From Desulfuromonadales bacterium (lineage in GTDB: Bacteria; Desulfobacterota; Desulfuromonadia; Desulfuromonadales; Syntrophotaleaceae), in assembly GCA_013619105.1 (NCBI GenBank), contig JABXKU010000010.1, forward strand, positions 1-49,163: DNA of 49,163 nt. Direction: 5' to 3'. This document shows positions 32,919 through 42,183 of the stretch, piece after piece. The translations under genes and the position numbers were made by a program. Positions within the stretch are counted from its first letter, which is position 1. Every line of letters begins with the position of its first letter. The notes under the pieces are model-generated. The model did not search any database and was not told where the DNA came from. It saw only the letters and a program-made list of their open reading frames with translations.

Positions 32919-34496
32919 TTAAAGTCCGGGATTTACGGTTCGTGGTGCCTCGACGAATTTTTCGGCGGAAGCCTCTACGACCGCAGTCCCCGCCTCCACC
33001 TGCTCGAGCAGGTGGACGACGCTACGGTCCATGATGGTGAGCAGCGGGCGCGGGTAAAGACCGAGCCAGAGAACCAAGGCAGCCAGAAAACCGAGGGTGA
33101 CCATCTCGCGCAGGTCAAGGTCCCACAGGGTTCTCTGCCCGTCCCGGTCCTGCTCCGGCAGGCCATGGCCGTCCGACCTGCCCCAGATCATCTTCTGCAA
33201 CAGCCTCAGCATATAGGCCGCCGCCAGGACCGCCCCAAGGATGGCGGCGGCCCCTGCCAGCGGATATTTTGCGAAAGTGGCGATCAGCACCAGGAATTCA
33301 CTGACGAAGCCGTTGGTTCCCGGAAAACCGAAGGACGCCAGGCAGAAGAGGCCGAGAAAGGTGACGTAGCGCGGCATTTTCATGGCCAGGGCCGCATTGT
33401 GGTCGATCTCGCGGCTGTGGGTCCGCTCGTAGATGATCCCGACGCAGATGAACAGGGCGCCGGTGGTGATGCCATGGTTGATCATCTGCAACAGGGCACC
33501 CTTCAGGCCTTGTTCGCTGAGCAGAAAGATGCCGAGGGTGACGAACCCCATGTGGCCGACACTGGAATAGGCGATCAGCTTCTTGATGTCGGATTGGCCG
33601 AGGGCGAGGTAGCCGCCGATGACGATGGAGATGAGGGCGATGCCGATCAAATAGGGCATGCAGGCCAAGGTGGCGGCCGGTGCTATCGGCAGACAGATAC
33701 GCAGAAAGCCATAGCCCCCCATCTTTAGCAGGATGCTGGCCAGGATCACGCTGCCCGCCGCTGGCGCTTCGACGTGGGCGGCCGGCAACCAGGTATGGAG
33801 CGGATAGACCGGGAGCTTGACGGCGAAGGAGAGGGCACAGGCGAGAAAGATCCACATCTGGAACGGGAAGGGGTAGTTCGGCTCCATGAGCGCCGGGATG
33901 AAGAAAGTGCCGGTGGTCACGTAGAGGGCGACGATCGCCACCAGCAGAAAGATGCTGCCGGTAAAGGTGTAGAGGAAAAATTTGATGGAGGCGTAGTCCC
34001 GGCGCGGCCCTCCCCAGACCGCGATGATCAGGTACATGGGGATCAGCATCCCCTCCCAGAAGATATAGAACAGCACCGTGTTGAGACTGACAAAGACCCC
34101 GAGCATGGCCGTCTCCATCAGCAGCAGCACGATCAGGAATTCCCTGAGCCGGACGTCGATATGCCGCCAGGAGCAGAGGATGCACAGGGGCATGATGAAG
34201 GTGGTGAGCAAGACCAGCAGAACGCTGATGCCGTCCACCCCCACCACGTAGTCGAGGTTCAGGGCCGGAAACCAATTGCGCAGTTCGGCGAACTGGTATC
34301 TGGACGTCGCCGGGTTGAAGCGGCTGAACAGCTGACAGGAGAAGATCGCCGTCGCCAGGGTTACGGTCAGCCCCCAGATCTTCAGCGTCCGCTCGTTGCG
34401 CAGAAACAGGCAACCCACGGCGCCGGCCAGCGGCAGGATCAGGATCAACGACAGGATCGGGTAATCAAGAGTGTTCAGGATGAGATAGTTGTCCAT
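32919..34496 (-). CDS. nuoM: Complex I subunit M
   Basis: A 525-aa antiporter-like subunit. NuoM features: VVGVDGISVLLVLLTTFIMPLCIL, the early Glu in WEGMLIPMYLIIAVWGGPRRDYASIKFFLYT, and the Lys/His part FAVKLPVYPLHTWLPAAHVEAPAAGSVILASILLKMGGYG. ATG 34496 follows GAGGGGG; an upstream GTG (34514) would overlap the preceding gene by 10 nt. The product is thought to move one proton per cycle in the membrane arm. Confidence 0.94.
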   Translation of the reverse strand: MDNYLILNTLDYPILSLILILPLAGAVGCLFLRNERTLKIWGLTVTLATAIFSCQLFSRFNPATSRYQFAELRNWFPALNLDYVVGVDGISVLLVLLTTFIMPLCILCSWRHIDVRLREFLIVLLLMETAMLGVFVSLNTVLFYIFWEGMLIPMYLIIAVWGGPRRDYASIKFFLYTFTGSIFLLVAIVALYVTTGTFFIPALMEPNYPFPFQMWIFLACALSFAVKLPVYPLHTWLPAAHVEAPAAGSVILASILLKMGGYGFLRICLPIAPAATLACMPYLIGIALISIVIGGYLALGQSDIKKLIAYSSVGHMGFVTLGIFLLSEQGLKGALLQMINHGITTGALFICVGIIYERTHSREIDHNAALAMKMPRYVTFLGLFCLASFGFPGTNGFVSEFLVLIATFAKYPLAGAAAILGAVLAAAYMLRLLQKMIWGRSDGHGLPEQDRDGQRTLWDLDLREMVTLGFLAALVLWLGLYPRPLLTIMDRSVVHLLEQVEAGTAVVEASAEKFVEAPRTVNPGL

Positions 34497-34504
34497 AAGC
34501 CCCC

Positions 34505-36307
34505 TCACCACCACAAAACCAGCGCCAGCAGGATAAACAGCGCGGCCAGCGAGGCGCCGATGTATTGCTGTAGGCGTCCGGTGATGTGCCGCCTGAGCCT
34601 GTCCCCCTGTTCCAGTACCTTGCGGGCGCCGCCGTCAACCACGCCGTCGACACCCCTTCGGTCGAAGCGTGAGCATTGTCGTGCCGCCGCCGTGCTGAAG
34701 CGCAGGCCTGCGGTTTTGTAGAGGTTGCCGACGATCTCGTTGCAGGCATTGACCGGCCCTCGTGCCAGGCCCATGAACAGGGCCGTCCCCTTACGGTAGA
34801 ACCAGTCCGTATCCAGGTTGATAACTGCCTCCGGACCGAGTTTTTTCGCCAGCAGGTAGAAACCGAGGCCGGTGAAACCGAGGATCTGCAGAGTTTCGGA
34901 GATACGGGGGGCGGTGTAGGGACTGAAATCCGTGGCAAAGGGCAGCATGCGATAGAGCCACTCCGGGTAGATGCCGATAAAGATGCACAAAAAGGCGGCG
35001 ATGGCCATGCCGGCCCGCATGTTCCATGGCGGGTCCTGGGCCCGGATGCCTGCGTCCCTGCGGTACCAGATACAGTAGGGGAGCTTGATACCGACGGAGA
35101 GAAAGGTTCCCACGGCAGCCGCCAGTAACAACAGCATGAGGACGCTGTGGTGACTTTCGCCGGCGGCGGCGACCACCATGGTTTTGCTGGCGAAGCCGCT
35201 GGTCAGGGGAAAGCCGGAAATGGCGATGCCGCCGATTACGGTAAAGATCAGCGTCAGTGGCATGCAGCGATAGAGGCCGCCCAGTTCGCTGAGCTTCGAG
35301 CGGCCGGTCATCTGCAGCACCGAACCGACCCCCATGAACAGCAGCCCCTTGTAGATAACGTTGGTGTAGGCGTGGGCGCAGGCGGCGTTGACCGCCAGCG
35401 CGGTGCCGATGCCGATAGCGCACACCATGTAGCCGACCTGGCTGATGATGTGGTAAGCGAGCACCCGGCGGCTGTCGTTCTCCACCACCACGTAGCAGAC
35501 CCCGTAAAGGGCCATGACCGCGCCGACCACGGCGAGGATCTCGAAGCCGGCAAAGGCCCGGGCCAGGGCATAGACCGCGGTCTTGGAGGTGAAGGCACTG
35601 AGAAATACCGCGCCGGTCACTGTCCCTTCGGGATAGGCGTCTGCCATCCAGGCGTGCAGTGGCGGCACGGCGGCGTTGAGGGCGAAACCGATCAGGATCA
35701 GATAGTCGGCGAAGCTGGCCTGCTCTGCCAGGATGCGGACGAACTGCAGATCGTGGACCTGCTGGTAACGGAGGAAGATGCCCGCCAAAAGGATCAAGCC
35801 GCCGCTGATGTGCACCAGCAGGTAGCGCAGTCCCGCTTCCGTCGAGTGCGGTCGACGGCGGCACCAGATCAGAAACACTGAGGCGAAGGCCATCAGTTCC
35901 CAGAAGATGAACAGGGTCAGGTAGTCGCCGGCCAGGGTGGCGCCGAAAGCGCCGGCCACGTAGAGGAAGGCGGCGATGTGCTGCCCGACGTCCTTGACGT
36001 GCAGGCTGTAAAGACAGCTGATGATCGCCATGACCGCGAACATGTGCAGAAAGACGAAGGCCAGCTGGTCGGCCCGGCCGAACTGCAGGGCGAAGCCCAG
36101 GTAGCTGGTGGTGCCGAAAGACTCGGGCAAGCGATAGATCAGCAGCAGGGACAGCAGCGGCACCCCTATGAGCAGCCCCTTCTGCAGGCGCAGCCTGTGC
36201 GCCAGGGGCAGCAGGGCGGCGCCGAGCAGGAACCAGCTGGCCGGATGGAGCAGCAGCCCCCTAGCCGGCAGCAGCTCGATAATGGCGGTCGCCAGGTCGC
36301 TAATCAT
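34505..36307 (-). CDS. MrpD/NuoL-like antiporter subunit, extended C-terminus
   Basis: A 600-aa membrane protein. The antiporter core is clear: AGDYLTLFIFWELMAFASVFLIWCRR with the membrane Glu, NAAVPPLHAWMADAYPEGTVTGAVFLSAFTSKTAVYALARAF with the Lys, and VLAYHIISQVGYMVCAIG. After the last core helix comes LDTDWFYRKGTALFMGL and an amphipathic stretch ending in a final membrane helix, like the lateral arm of NuoL. It resembles proteins usually annotated as Na+/H+ antiporter subunit D in complex I operons of deltaproteobacteria. It is one of two such genes here, in addition to nuoM and nuoN, so the operon encodes four antiporter-like subunits. Confidence 0.88.
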   Translation of the reverse strand: MISDLATAIIELLPARGLLLHPASWFLLGAALLPLAHRLRLQKGLLIGVPLLSLLLIYRLPESFGTTSYLGFALQFGRADQLAFVFLHMFAVMAIISCLYSLHVKDVGQHIAAFLYVAGAFGATLAGDYLTLFIFWELMAFASVFLIWCRRRPHSTEAGLRYLLVHISGGLILLAGIFLRYQQVHDLQFVRILAEQASFADYLILIGFALNAAVPPLHAWMADAYPEGTVTGAVFLSAFTSKTAVYALARAFAGFEILAVVGAVMALYGVCYVVVENDSRRVLAYHIISQVGYMVCAIGIGTALAVNAACAHAYTNVIYKGLLFMGVGSVLQMTGRSKLSELGGLYRCMPLTLIFTVIGGIAISGFPLTSGFASKTMVVAAAGESHHSVLMLLLLAAAVGTFLSVGIKLPYCIWYRRDAGIRAQDPPWNMRAGMAIAAFLCIFIGIYPEWLYRMLPFATDFSPYTAPRISETLQILGFTGLGFYLLAKKLGPEAVINLDTDWFYRKGTALFMGLARGPVNACNEIVGNLYKTAGLRFSTAAARQCSRFDRRGVDGVVDGGARKVLEQGDRLRRHITGRLQQYIGASLAALFILLALVLWW

Positions 36308-36542
36308 AATAATCCTCGTCCTTTCCCAGCCAGGTATGGGAAAGCCCTTTGCAGAGGTAGGTCATTACGATGCAGACCGTCAGGCCGAACAGGGGCCAGA
36401 AGCCGTAGATTTTATCACCAAAGAAATGCACATTGTGCCGTTCGACGAAAAAGTCGCCGATCACCACCAGAACCAGCAGGGCGAAAAAGAGCCACTTCAG
36501 CGGCTTGCTATGTCGGTGCAGGTATTCAAGGAATTTGGTCAT
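36300..36542 (-). CDS. Small membrane protein inside the nuo operon
   Basis: An 80-aa protein starting at ATG 36542 (GATCGAGG upstream) and overlapping the next gene by 8 nt. Two membrane segments are visible, LKWLFFALLVLVVIGDFFV and IYGFWPLFGLTVCIVMTYLC, ending in the acidic tail LGKDEDYYD. I do not recognise a family. Tight overlap with the MrpD-like gene suggests it is an accessory membrane subunit of the complex. Confidence 0.7.
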   Translation of the reverse strand: MTKFLEYLHRHSKPLKWLFFALLVLVVIGDFFVERHNVHFFGDKIYGFWPLFGLTVCIVMTYLCKGLSHTWLGKDEDYYD

Positions 36543-36602
36543 GTTGCCTCGATCTGTGTGTGTGCCATGCCAAGCTACATTCAATAAGTCTTGCCCGAGC
36601 CA

Positions 36603-38096
36603 TTACCCCCCCGTCATCAACCGGACGATACGCAACAACAGGTCCGGAAAGATCCCCAGCAGTACCGAAATCAGCGCACAGATGCACAACGGCGCTACCA
36701 TCAAAACGATGAACGGTGCCCGCTCCAGGCTGCCGCTGGCCACCGGTTCGCCGACCGGTGGCGAACCAAAGAAGGCGGTCAGAACGATCGGCACGAAGTA
36801 GCCGGCGTTGAGCAGGCTGCTGGTCATCAGTACTGCGAGGATGACCACGTTGTGGCCGTCCGTCGCCCCCATGGACAGAAACCACTTGCTAACGAAGCCG
36901 CTTGCCGGGGGGATGCCAATCAGGCTCAGCGAGGCGAGGGCGAAGGCGATCATGGTGAAGGGCATGCGATAGCCGAGGCCGCCGAACTCGCGGATATCCT
37001 TCTTGCCGCTGGCCACGGCGATGGCCCCGGCGCAGAAGAACAGGGTGATCTTGGCGAAAGCGTGGTTGGTGATGTGCAGCAGGCCGCCGGTGATGGCGCG
37101 GGGGGTGAGCAGGGCCACGCCGAGGACGATGTAGGAGAGCTGGCTGACCGTGGAGTAGGCCAGACGCGCCTTGAGATCGGTGCGGGTCAGGGCGATCACC
37201 GAAGCGACGATGATGGTGAAGGAGACGAAATAGGCGGTAAACAGGCCCAGGCCGGTTTGGGAAAGGAGCTGCACCCCGAACAGGGACAGCATCACCCGGC
37301 AGAGGGAAAAAACCCCGGCCGTGACTACCACCACCGCGTGCAGCAGGGCACTCACCGGGGTCGGCGCCACCATGGCGTCGGGCAGCCAGGTGTGCAGCGG
37401 CATGATCCCTGCCTTGGCGAAGCCGAACAGAAACAGCAGAAAGGTCACGGTGACCAGGGTTGTATCAGATCCTGGCGGAAAGCTGCCGTGCATGATGCCG
37501 CTGACAGAGAAATCGAGGGTGCCGCACAGGACATAGGTCAGAGCCAGGGCCGGCAGCAGGAAGGCCTTGGAAGTGAACATCAGGTAGATGAGGTATTTTC
37601 GGCCGCCGTAATAGCCCCGTTCGTCCTGATGGTGCATGACCAGCGGATAGGTAAAGATGGAAATCATCTCGTAGCAGAGGTAGAGGGTGAAGAGGCTGCC
37701 GGACAGGGCGACCCCCAAGCCGGCACCAACGGATAGGGCATAACAGCAGTAAAAACGGGTCTGGGCATGTTCCTTGAGGCCGCGCAGGTAGCCGATGGAG
37801 TAGAGGGCGGCTGCGATCCAGAGGAAGGAGGAGGTGCCGGCGAACAGCATGCCGAGACCGTCCAGGTGGAACTTCACCGCGATCCCCGGGTAGAGGGTCA
37901 CCAGCTCGTAGCTCCAGGTGCCGCCCGCCAGCACCCGGGGCAGCAGGGACAGAACGATCAGGAAGGTCAGCGCCGCACCGGCGATGGAGAAGGTCTCCCG
38001 CAGGTTCGGTTTTCGCCGCGCCGCCATGACCAGCAGAGCTGTTGCCATGGGGATCAGCGGGACAAGAAGAAGTTTTCCGGAGATCATCGTGTGCAT
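36603..38096 (-). CDS. NuoL-like antiporter subunit
   Basis: A 497-aa antiporter-like subunit with 14 predicted segments. VKFHLDGLGMLFAGTSSFLWIAAALYSIGYLRG, the Glu in TLYLCYEMISIFTYPLVMH, FGFAKAGIMPLHTWLPDAMVAPTPVSALLHAVVVVTAGVFSLCR, and LAYSTVSQLSYIVLGV are the NuoL/MrpD hallmarks. It lacks the long lateral helix of true NuoL (usual length above 600), whereas the next antiporter gene has one. AGGA precedes the ATG. The 47-nt gap behind nuoK contains a small AGGCCT-TT-AGGCCT hairpin. Confidence 0.88.
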   Translation of the reverse strand: MHTMISGKLLLVPLIPMATALLVMAARRKPNLRETFSIAGAALTFLIVLSLLPRVLAGGTWSYELVTLYPGIAVKFHLDGLGMLFAGTSSFLWIAAALYSIGYLRGLKEHAQTRFYCCYALSVGAGLGVALSGSLFTLYLCYEMISIFTYPLVMHHQDERGYYGGRKYLIYLMFTSKAFLLPALALTYVLCGTLDFSVSGIMHGSFPPGSDTTLVTVTFLLFLFGFAKAGIMPLHTWLPDAMVAPTPVSALLHAVVVVTAGVFSLCRVMLSLFGVQLLSQTGLGLFTAYFVSFTIIVASVIALTRTDLKARLAYSTVSQLSYIVLGVALLTPRAITGGLLHITNHAFAKITLFFCAGAIAVASGKKDIREFGGLGYRMPFTMIAFALASLSLIGIPPASGFVSKWFLSMGATDGHNVVILAVLMTSSLLNAGYFVPIVLTAFFGSPPVGEPVASGSLERAPFIVLMVAPLCICALISVLLGIFPDLLLRIVRLMTGG

Positions 38097-38143
38097 GCTG
38101 TCCTGTCGAATAAACAGGCCTTTAGGCCTAGAAGGTCGGTTTC

Positions 38144-38464
38144 CTAGTGTTTTAGATCCCGCACATCGCGGGGATCGATGGAGCGGTACTTGTGATAGAC
38201 CATGAGGATGAGGCTGATGATCAACGCCGCCTCTGCCGCTGCCAGCCCCATGATGAACAGGGTGAAGATCTGACCGACAGCCGGATCGGCGGCCAGAAAG
38301 CGATTGAAGGCCATGAAGTTGAGGCCGGCCCCGTTGAGAATGAATTCACTGGAGATCAGCATGCCGATGAAGGTGCGGTGCCGAATCATGCTGTAGATGC
38401 CGAACACCAGCATAAATAGGCCGACCAGCAGATAGGTTGTCAGTTGTTCGCTCGGCAGGATCAT
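38144..38464 (-). CDS. nuoK: Complex I subunit K
   Basis: A 106-aa membrane subunit, usual length about 100. Start ATG 38464 overlaps the nuoJ stop by 4 nt. Three membrane helices with the conserved Glu residues in MLISSEFILNGAGLNFMAF and GLAAAEAALIISLILMVYHKYRSID. These Glu are part of the proton path of the membrane arm. Confidence 0.93.
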   Translation of the reverse strand: MILPSEQLTTYLLVGLFMLVFGIYSMIRHRTFIGMLISSEFILNGAGLNFMAFNRFLAADPAVGQIFTLFIMGLAAAEAALIISLILMVYHKYRSIDPRDVRDLKH

Positions 38465-38985
38465 TCCCAATCCCCCCGGCCGATCCGCGCGATGGCCAGC
38501 GCCCCGAGGATGGCGGCAAGCAGAACCACCGATATCAGCTCGAAGGACAGGCAGAATTGGTGCAGCAGGTTTTCGCCCAGATGTTTCACCGAAAAATCGC
38601 CGACTCTGACGGCGGCCGGGGGCCATTGGGTGCCGATAATGGTCAGAATCAGCGGAATGGAGACAGCCAGGCAGGCGACGACGGCCAGGGGCTTGTTCCG
38701 TTTAACGGCGCCCAGCTTTTCGGCCTCCTGCTCCGGCCTAGGGGCGGTCATGATGCCGAAGGCCAGGATGACGCAAATCGCGCCGATGCCGATAAGCAGC
38801 TGCATCAGGGCCAGGAACGGACTGCCAAGGTGATAGAAGAGCCCGGCCACGCCGGCCAGGGCCAAGGCCAGGCCGAGCACCGCATTCATCAGGTAACGGG
38901 CGCGCAGGGAGGCGACAGCGCCGAAAAAAATGGCGGCGATAAACAGAAAAAACACGATTTCGGCTACGTAGCGGTAGAAGATCAT
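38461..38985 (-). CDS. nuoJ: Complex I subunit J
   Basis: A 174-aa membrane subunit with five helices. The third helix shows the family pattern FLALMQLLIGIGAICVILAFGIM, equivalent to the pi-bulge helix of NuoJ (usually AEFLA..QVLVYVGAVVVLFLFVVM). It overlaps nuoI and nuoK by 4 nt each, so the three are translationally coupled. Confidence 0.9.
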   Translation of the reverse strand: MIFYRYVAEIVFFLFIAAIFFGAVASLRARYLMNAVLGLALALAGVAGLFYHLGSPFLALMQLLIGIGAICVILAFGIMTAPRPEQEAEKLGAVKRNKPLAVVACLAVSIPLILTIIGTQWPPAAVRVGDFSVKHLGENLLHQFCLSFELISVVLLAAILGALAIARIGRGDWE

Positions 38986-39437
38986 GCTGTTTTCTCCACT
39001 TGTTCCAGTAAATTGTAGTGGTATGCCTCGCGGCTAAAGGCGGCCAGCTCGTACTCGTCGGAGAAGTCGAGGGCCTGGGTCGGGCAGCACTCGACGCAGA
39101 TTCCGCACAGGCTGCAGCGGGTGAAGTCGAGGCTGTAGGCGGTGAGGGCCTTCTTTGTTGCTCCCTCAGGTTTTTCCCCCACCACGGTAATGCAGTTGGA
39201 GGGGCAGTTGCGCTCGCACATCATGCAGGCGATGCAGCGGTGGCGACCGGTTGACCGGTCCTTTACCAGCAGCGTATGACCACGAAAGTTGGGGGTGATG
39301 GCGATCTTCTGCCGCGGGTAATGGACGGTGACGGCGGGGCTTAGAAGGGCGCGGAAGGTGACGCCGAGACCGACCAGAAGGCTTTTGGTGCCGATAAATA
39401 AGAGAGAGAAGTATTGTTTCATAGCCGCCGTGCTCAT
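38982..39437 (-). CDS. nuoI: Complex I subunit I (2x 4Fe-4S)
   Basis: A 151-aa peripheral subunit. Two ferredoxin motifs CIACMMCERNCP and CSLCGICVECCP bind clusters N6a and N6b, which pass electrons towards NuoB. An amphipathic N-terminus (LLVGLGVTFRALLSPAVTVHYPRQ) fits membrane association. Since the operon has no NuoEFG, these two clusters are the natural entry point for electrons from an outside donor such as ferredoxin (inference). Overlaps nuoH by 4 nt. Confidence 0.95.
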   Translation of the reverse strand: MSTAAMKQYFSLLFIGTKSLLVGLGVTFRALLSPAVTVHYPRQKIAITPNFRGHTLLVKDRSTGRHRCIACMMCERNCPSNCITVVGEKPEGATKKALTAYSLDFTRCSLCGICVECCPTQALDFSDEYELAAFSREAYHYNLLEQVEKTA

Positions 39438-40426
39438 AACTTCACCACCACAGCCGTCACCAGCAGGTTGACCAGCGCGATGGGAGTCAGATACTTCCAG
39501 CAGAAATTCAGCAGCTGATCGAAACGGACCCGGGGAAAGGTCCAGCGGACCCAGATCATGACCAGCAGCAGGCTATAGACCTTGAGTAGGAACCAGACCG
39601 CCGCCGAATAGTCCATGAAGGGTAGTTGCGGCCCATGCCAGCCGCCGAGAAAAAGGACCACGGCGATGGATCCAACAAAAAACATATTGGTATATTCGGC
39701 GAGGAAGAAAAAACTGAAGCGGATACCGCTGAATTCGGTGTGAAACCCGGCGGTCAGTTCGCTCTCCGCTTCCGGCAGGTCGAAGGGGGCGCGATGAGTT
39801 TCCGCCATGCCGGCGATAAAGTAGATGAGGAAGGCCACTGGTTGTTGAACGACATGCCAGATATTGTCCTGGGAGAGGACGATCTCCTGCATGTTGAAGG
39901 TGTGAGTCATCAGCACCACCGCCACCAGGGAGAGCAGCAAGGGGATTTCGTAGGCCACGCTCTGGGCCACAGAACGCATGGCACCGAACAGGGAGTATTT
40001 GTTGTTGGAAGCCCAGCCGGCGATTAGGGTCGCTACCATATTTAGGGCCATGACGGCGACAATGAAAACGAGGCCGACGTCCAGATCGCGAACCTGGAGC
40101 TTCTGGCTCAGGGGCACCACGATGAAGGAGGCCCCGACGGGGACGAAGGCCAGCAGCGGCGCCAGGCGGAACAGGGGGCTGTTGGCGGCTTGCGGAATGA
40201 TAAACTGTTTGCCGAGCAGTTTCACGGCGTCGGCCATCAGCTGCAGGATTCCGTGGGGCCCCACCTCCATGGGACCGGGCCGCAACTGAAAGCGGCCGGC
40301 CAGTTTTCGCTCCACATAGCCGAGGATCAGCGAATTCAGGAATACCAGGGCGATCACCACAACGGCGGTGAAGACCATGCGCAGCAATTCAGGGGGCAGC
40401 AGGATGGTTGTTCCCATAACAGTCAC
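39434..40426 (-). CDS. nuoH: Complex I subunit H
   Basis: A 330-aa membrane subunit at the quinone-binding junction. Hallmarks: YVERKLAGRFQLRPGPMEVGPHGILQLMADAVKLLGKQ, GWASNNKYSLFGAMRSVAQSVAYEIPLLLSL and AETHRAPFDLPEAESELTAGFHTEFSGIRFSFFFLAEYTNM, with the charged residues of the E-channel. Start is GTG 40426, overlapping nuoD by 4 nt; an ATG at 40417 with AGGTGA upstream is an equally good alternative. Confidence 0.95.
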   Translation of the reverse strand: MTVMGTTILLPPELLRMVFTAVVVIALVFLNSLILGYVERKLAGRFQLRPGPMEVGPHGILQLMADAVKLLGKQFIIPQAANSPLFRLAPLLAFVPVGASFIVVPLSQKLQVRDLDVGLVFIVAVMALNMVATLIAGWASNNKYSLFGAMRSVAQSVAYEIPLLLSLVAVVLMTHTFNMQEIVLSQDNIWHVVQQPVAFLIYFIAGMAETHRAPFDLPEAESELTAGFHTEFSGIRFSFFFLAEYTNMFFVGSIAVVLFLGGWHGPQLPFMDYSAAVWFLLKVYSLLLVMIWVRWTFPRVRFDQLLNFCWKYLTPIALVNLLVTAVVVKL

Positions 40427-41535
40427 CTGTCGATTTCCGGAATAACCAGGTCAAGGGTGCCGAGCACCATTACCAGGTCGGAGAGGAGCACGTTGCGGCA
40501 CAGTTCCGACAATGGGCTCAGGTTGGAAAAGGACGGCGTGCGGATCTTCAGGCGGTAGGGGGTCTCGCCGCCATCGCTGATCAGGTAGTAGCTGAGCTCG
40601 CCCCTGGCAGTTTCCACGGCAAAGGAGGCGTCTCCCTGAGGCAGTTTCAGTTGGCGCGGCGTCTTGGCCAGGACCGGACCTTGCGGCAGTCGGTCGAGAG
40701 CCTGTTCGATGATGCGCAGGCTCTGTTCCATTTCCCGTAGCCGCACCCGGTAGACCTCCAGACAGTCACCGGTTTCGCCGACGGGAATTTCGAAGTCGAA
40801 TTCGGGATAGACCGAATAGGGCTCGTTTTTGCGGATGTCGTAACGAATGCCGGTACTGCGCAGGATCGGACCGGTGACGCCGTAGCGCATGGCCATGTCC
40901 GGGGTGAACTGGACGATGTCCTGCACCCGCTTGATGAAGATGATGTTGCCGGTGACCAGGTCGTCGTAGAGTTTGAAACGGCTGCGCAGGCGCTGGATGA
41001 AGGCGCGGGTCTTTTCCACGAATGGTTCGTCGATGTCGCGACTGACCCCGCCGACCCTAAAATAGCAGTAGGTGAGCCGTGAGCCGGTGACATCCTCGAG
41101 GATGTCGAGAACCTGCTCGCGGTCGTCAAAGGTATACATGATGGGGGTGAAGGCCCCCAGATCGAGGAGGAAGGCGCCGAGCCACAGCAGGTGGCTGGCG
41201 ATCCGGTTCAGTTCCGAGGTGATCACTCGGATGTATTCGGCTCGCGGCGGTGCCTCGATACCGGTCATTCGTTCGATGAGGCCGATGAAGCCGTGGCTGC
41301 AGGGCAGCGCGCCGACATAATCGAGGCGCGCGCTGTAGGGCATGAACCCCTTCCAGGTCCTTGATTCGCCGAGCTTTTCCTGCATGCGATGGCCATAGCC
41401 AATCACCGGCTCCGCATCCCGCACATACTCGCCGTCCATCTCCAGTAGCACCCGCAAAACCCCGTGGGTGCTCGGGTGCTGAGGGCCCATGTTGAGGAAA
41501 AAACTCTGCTGCTGGTTGTCGGGGTTTGTGGTCAT
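40423..41535 (-). CDS. nuoD: Complex I subunit D
   Basis: A 370-aa peripheral subunit forming the quinone pocket with NuoB. The quinone-site motif MGPQHPSTHGVLRV is intact near the start, followed by GYGHRMQEKLGESRTWKGFMPYSARLDYVGALPCSHGF. The Ni-binding CxxC pairs of related hydrogenase large subunits are absent, so this is a quinone-reducing complex and not a membrane hydrogenase. Overlaps nuoC and nuoH by 4 nt. Confidence 0.96.
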   Translation of the reverse strand: MTTNPDNQQQSFFLNMGPQHPSTHGVLRVLLEMDGEYVRDAEPVIGYGHRMQEKLGESRTWKGFMPYSARLDYVGALPCSHGFIGLIERMTGIEAPPRAEYIRVITSELNRIASHLLWLGAFLLDLGAFTPIMYTFDDREQVLDILEDVTGSRLTYCYFRVGGVSRDIDEPFVEKTRAFIQRLRSRFKLYDDLVTGNIIFIKRVQDIVQFTPDMAMRYGVTGPILRSTGIRYDIRKNEPYSVYPEFDFEIPVGETGDCLEVYRVRLREMEQSLRIIEQALDRLPQGPVLAKTPRQLKLPQGDASFAVETARGELSYYLISDGGETPYRLKIRTPSFSNLSPLSELCRNVLLSDLVMVLGTLDLVIPEIDR

Positions 41536-42077
41536 TGCCGGTGCTCCACGTTCGGTTTCTTCGCGCCCGGTTCCGCGGTAGTCGAAGGCTTTGTGTCCTG
41601 TACTTCCTCGTCGGGTGCACGACGGATCTGATCCGCTGGCTTGAGCGCGCCTTCTTCTTTTAACAACGGCTTAAGGTCGGCCTCCTCCTCTGGCAGGAGC
41701 AGCGGCTCCAGGCCGGGGTGGCCGGTGAAGACGACTCCGAACATGTCCCGGGTTTCCCGCTCGTGCCAGTTGGCACCGTGGAAAATGTTGGCGATGGAGG
41801 GCAGGGTGCCGTCGGCTGCGACGGTTGAACGGGCGAGAATCCGGCACGGCTGGGCAAAGCAGGCAAACTGATAGATGATTTCGATGGCGGGGGAGACGTG
41901 TACAGCGCTGACGAAAACCAGGTAAAATTCCCTTTGGCGCAGCAGGCCGGCGAAGGCTGGCACCTGGCCAGCCTGCAGCCGGACTTCCAGGTGATAGCCC
42001 CGCTGCCGGTAGTCGACCCGGTTTACCGCTGCCGGCAGGCGGCTCAGTTCCTCGATCAGTTGATCCGTTTTATTCAT
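41532..42077 (-). CDS. nuoC: Complex I subunit C
   Basis: A 181-aa subunit (30-kDa type). The C-terminal signature IANIFHGANWHERETRDMFGVVFTGHPGLEPLLLPEE is clear. The last 30 residues are polar and lysine-rich. It is not fused to nuoD as in some bacteria but overlaps it by 4 nt. It is separated from nuoB by a 140-bp spacer carrying an inverted-repeat element. Confidence 0.94.
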   Translation of the reverse strand: MNKTDQLIEELSRLPAAVNRVDYRQRGYHLEVRLQAGQVPAFAGLLRQREFYLVFVSAVHVSPAIEIIYQFACFAQPCRILARSTVAADGTLPSIANIFHGANWHERETRDMFGVVFTGHPGLEPLLLPEEEADLKPLLKEEGALKPADQIRRAPDEEVQDTKPSTTAEPGAKKPNVEHRQ

Positions 42078-42112
42078 TGGTGAGCCTTGGGGTGAACATC
42101 ATTTTTCCCGCA

Positions 42113-42183
42113 GAGACGCGGAGACGCAGAGCAAATCAAAACATGAACGATTGATGGTGCTTGTCTCTGCGCCTCAGCGTCTC
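42113..42183. repeat. Inverted-repeat element between nuoB and nuoC
   Basis: A 19-bp left arm (42113-42131, GAGACGCGGAGACGCAGAG) faces a right arm (42165-42183) whose complement is GAGACGCTGAGGCGCAGAG, 17 of 19 identical. The left arm itself contains the direct repeat GAGACGC. Such CGCAGAG/GAGACGC palindromes look like a dispersed REP- or MITE-like repeat. It interrupts an otherwise overlapping gene chain, and forms a stem with a 33-nt loop in the mRNA. It has no coding capacity. Confidence 0.65.

Noticed and set aside
32265-35864. Additional minus-strand frames overlapping nuoN, nuoM and the MrpD-like gene
   Set aside because: They are out-of-frame shadows with Arg/Pro/His-rich products.
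33774-37736. Long plus-strand frames opposite the nuo genes (up to 381 codons)
   Set aside because: High G+C in the third codon position opens the opposite strand; products are rich in Gln, Gly, Glu and Asp and show no fold, while the minus strand encodes complex I subunits.
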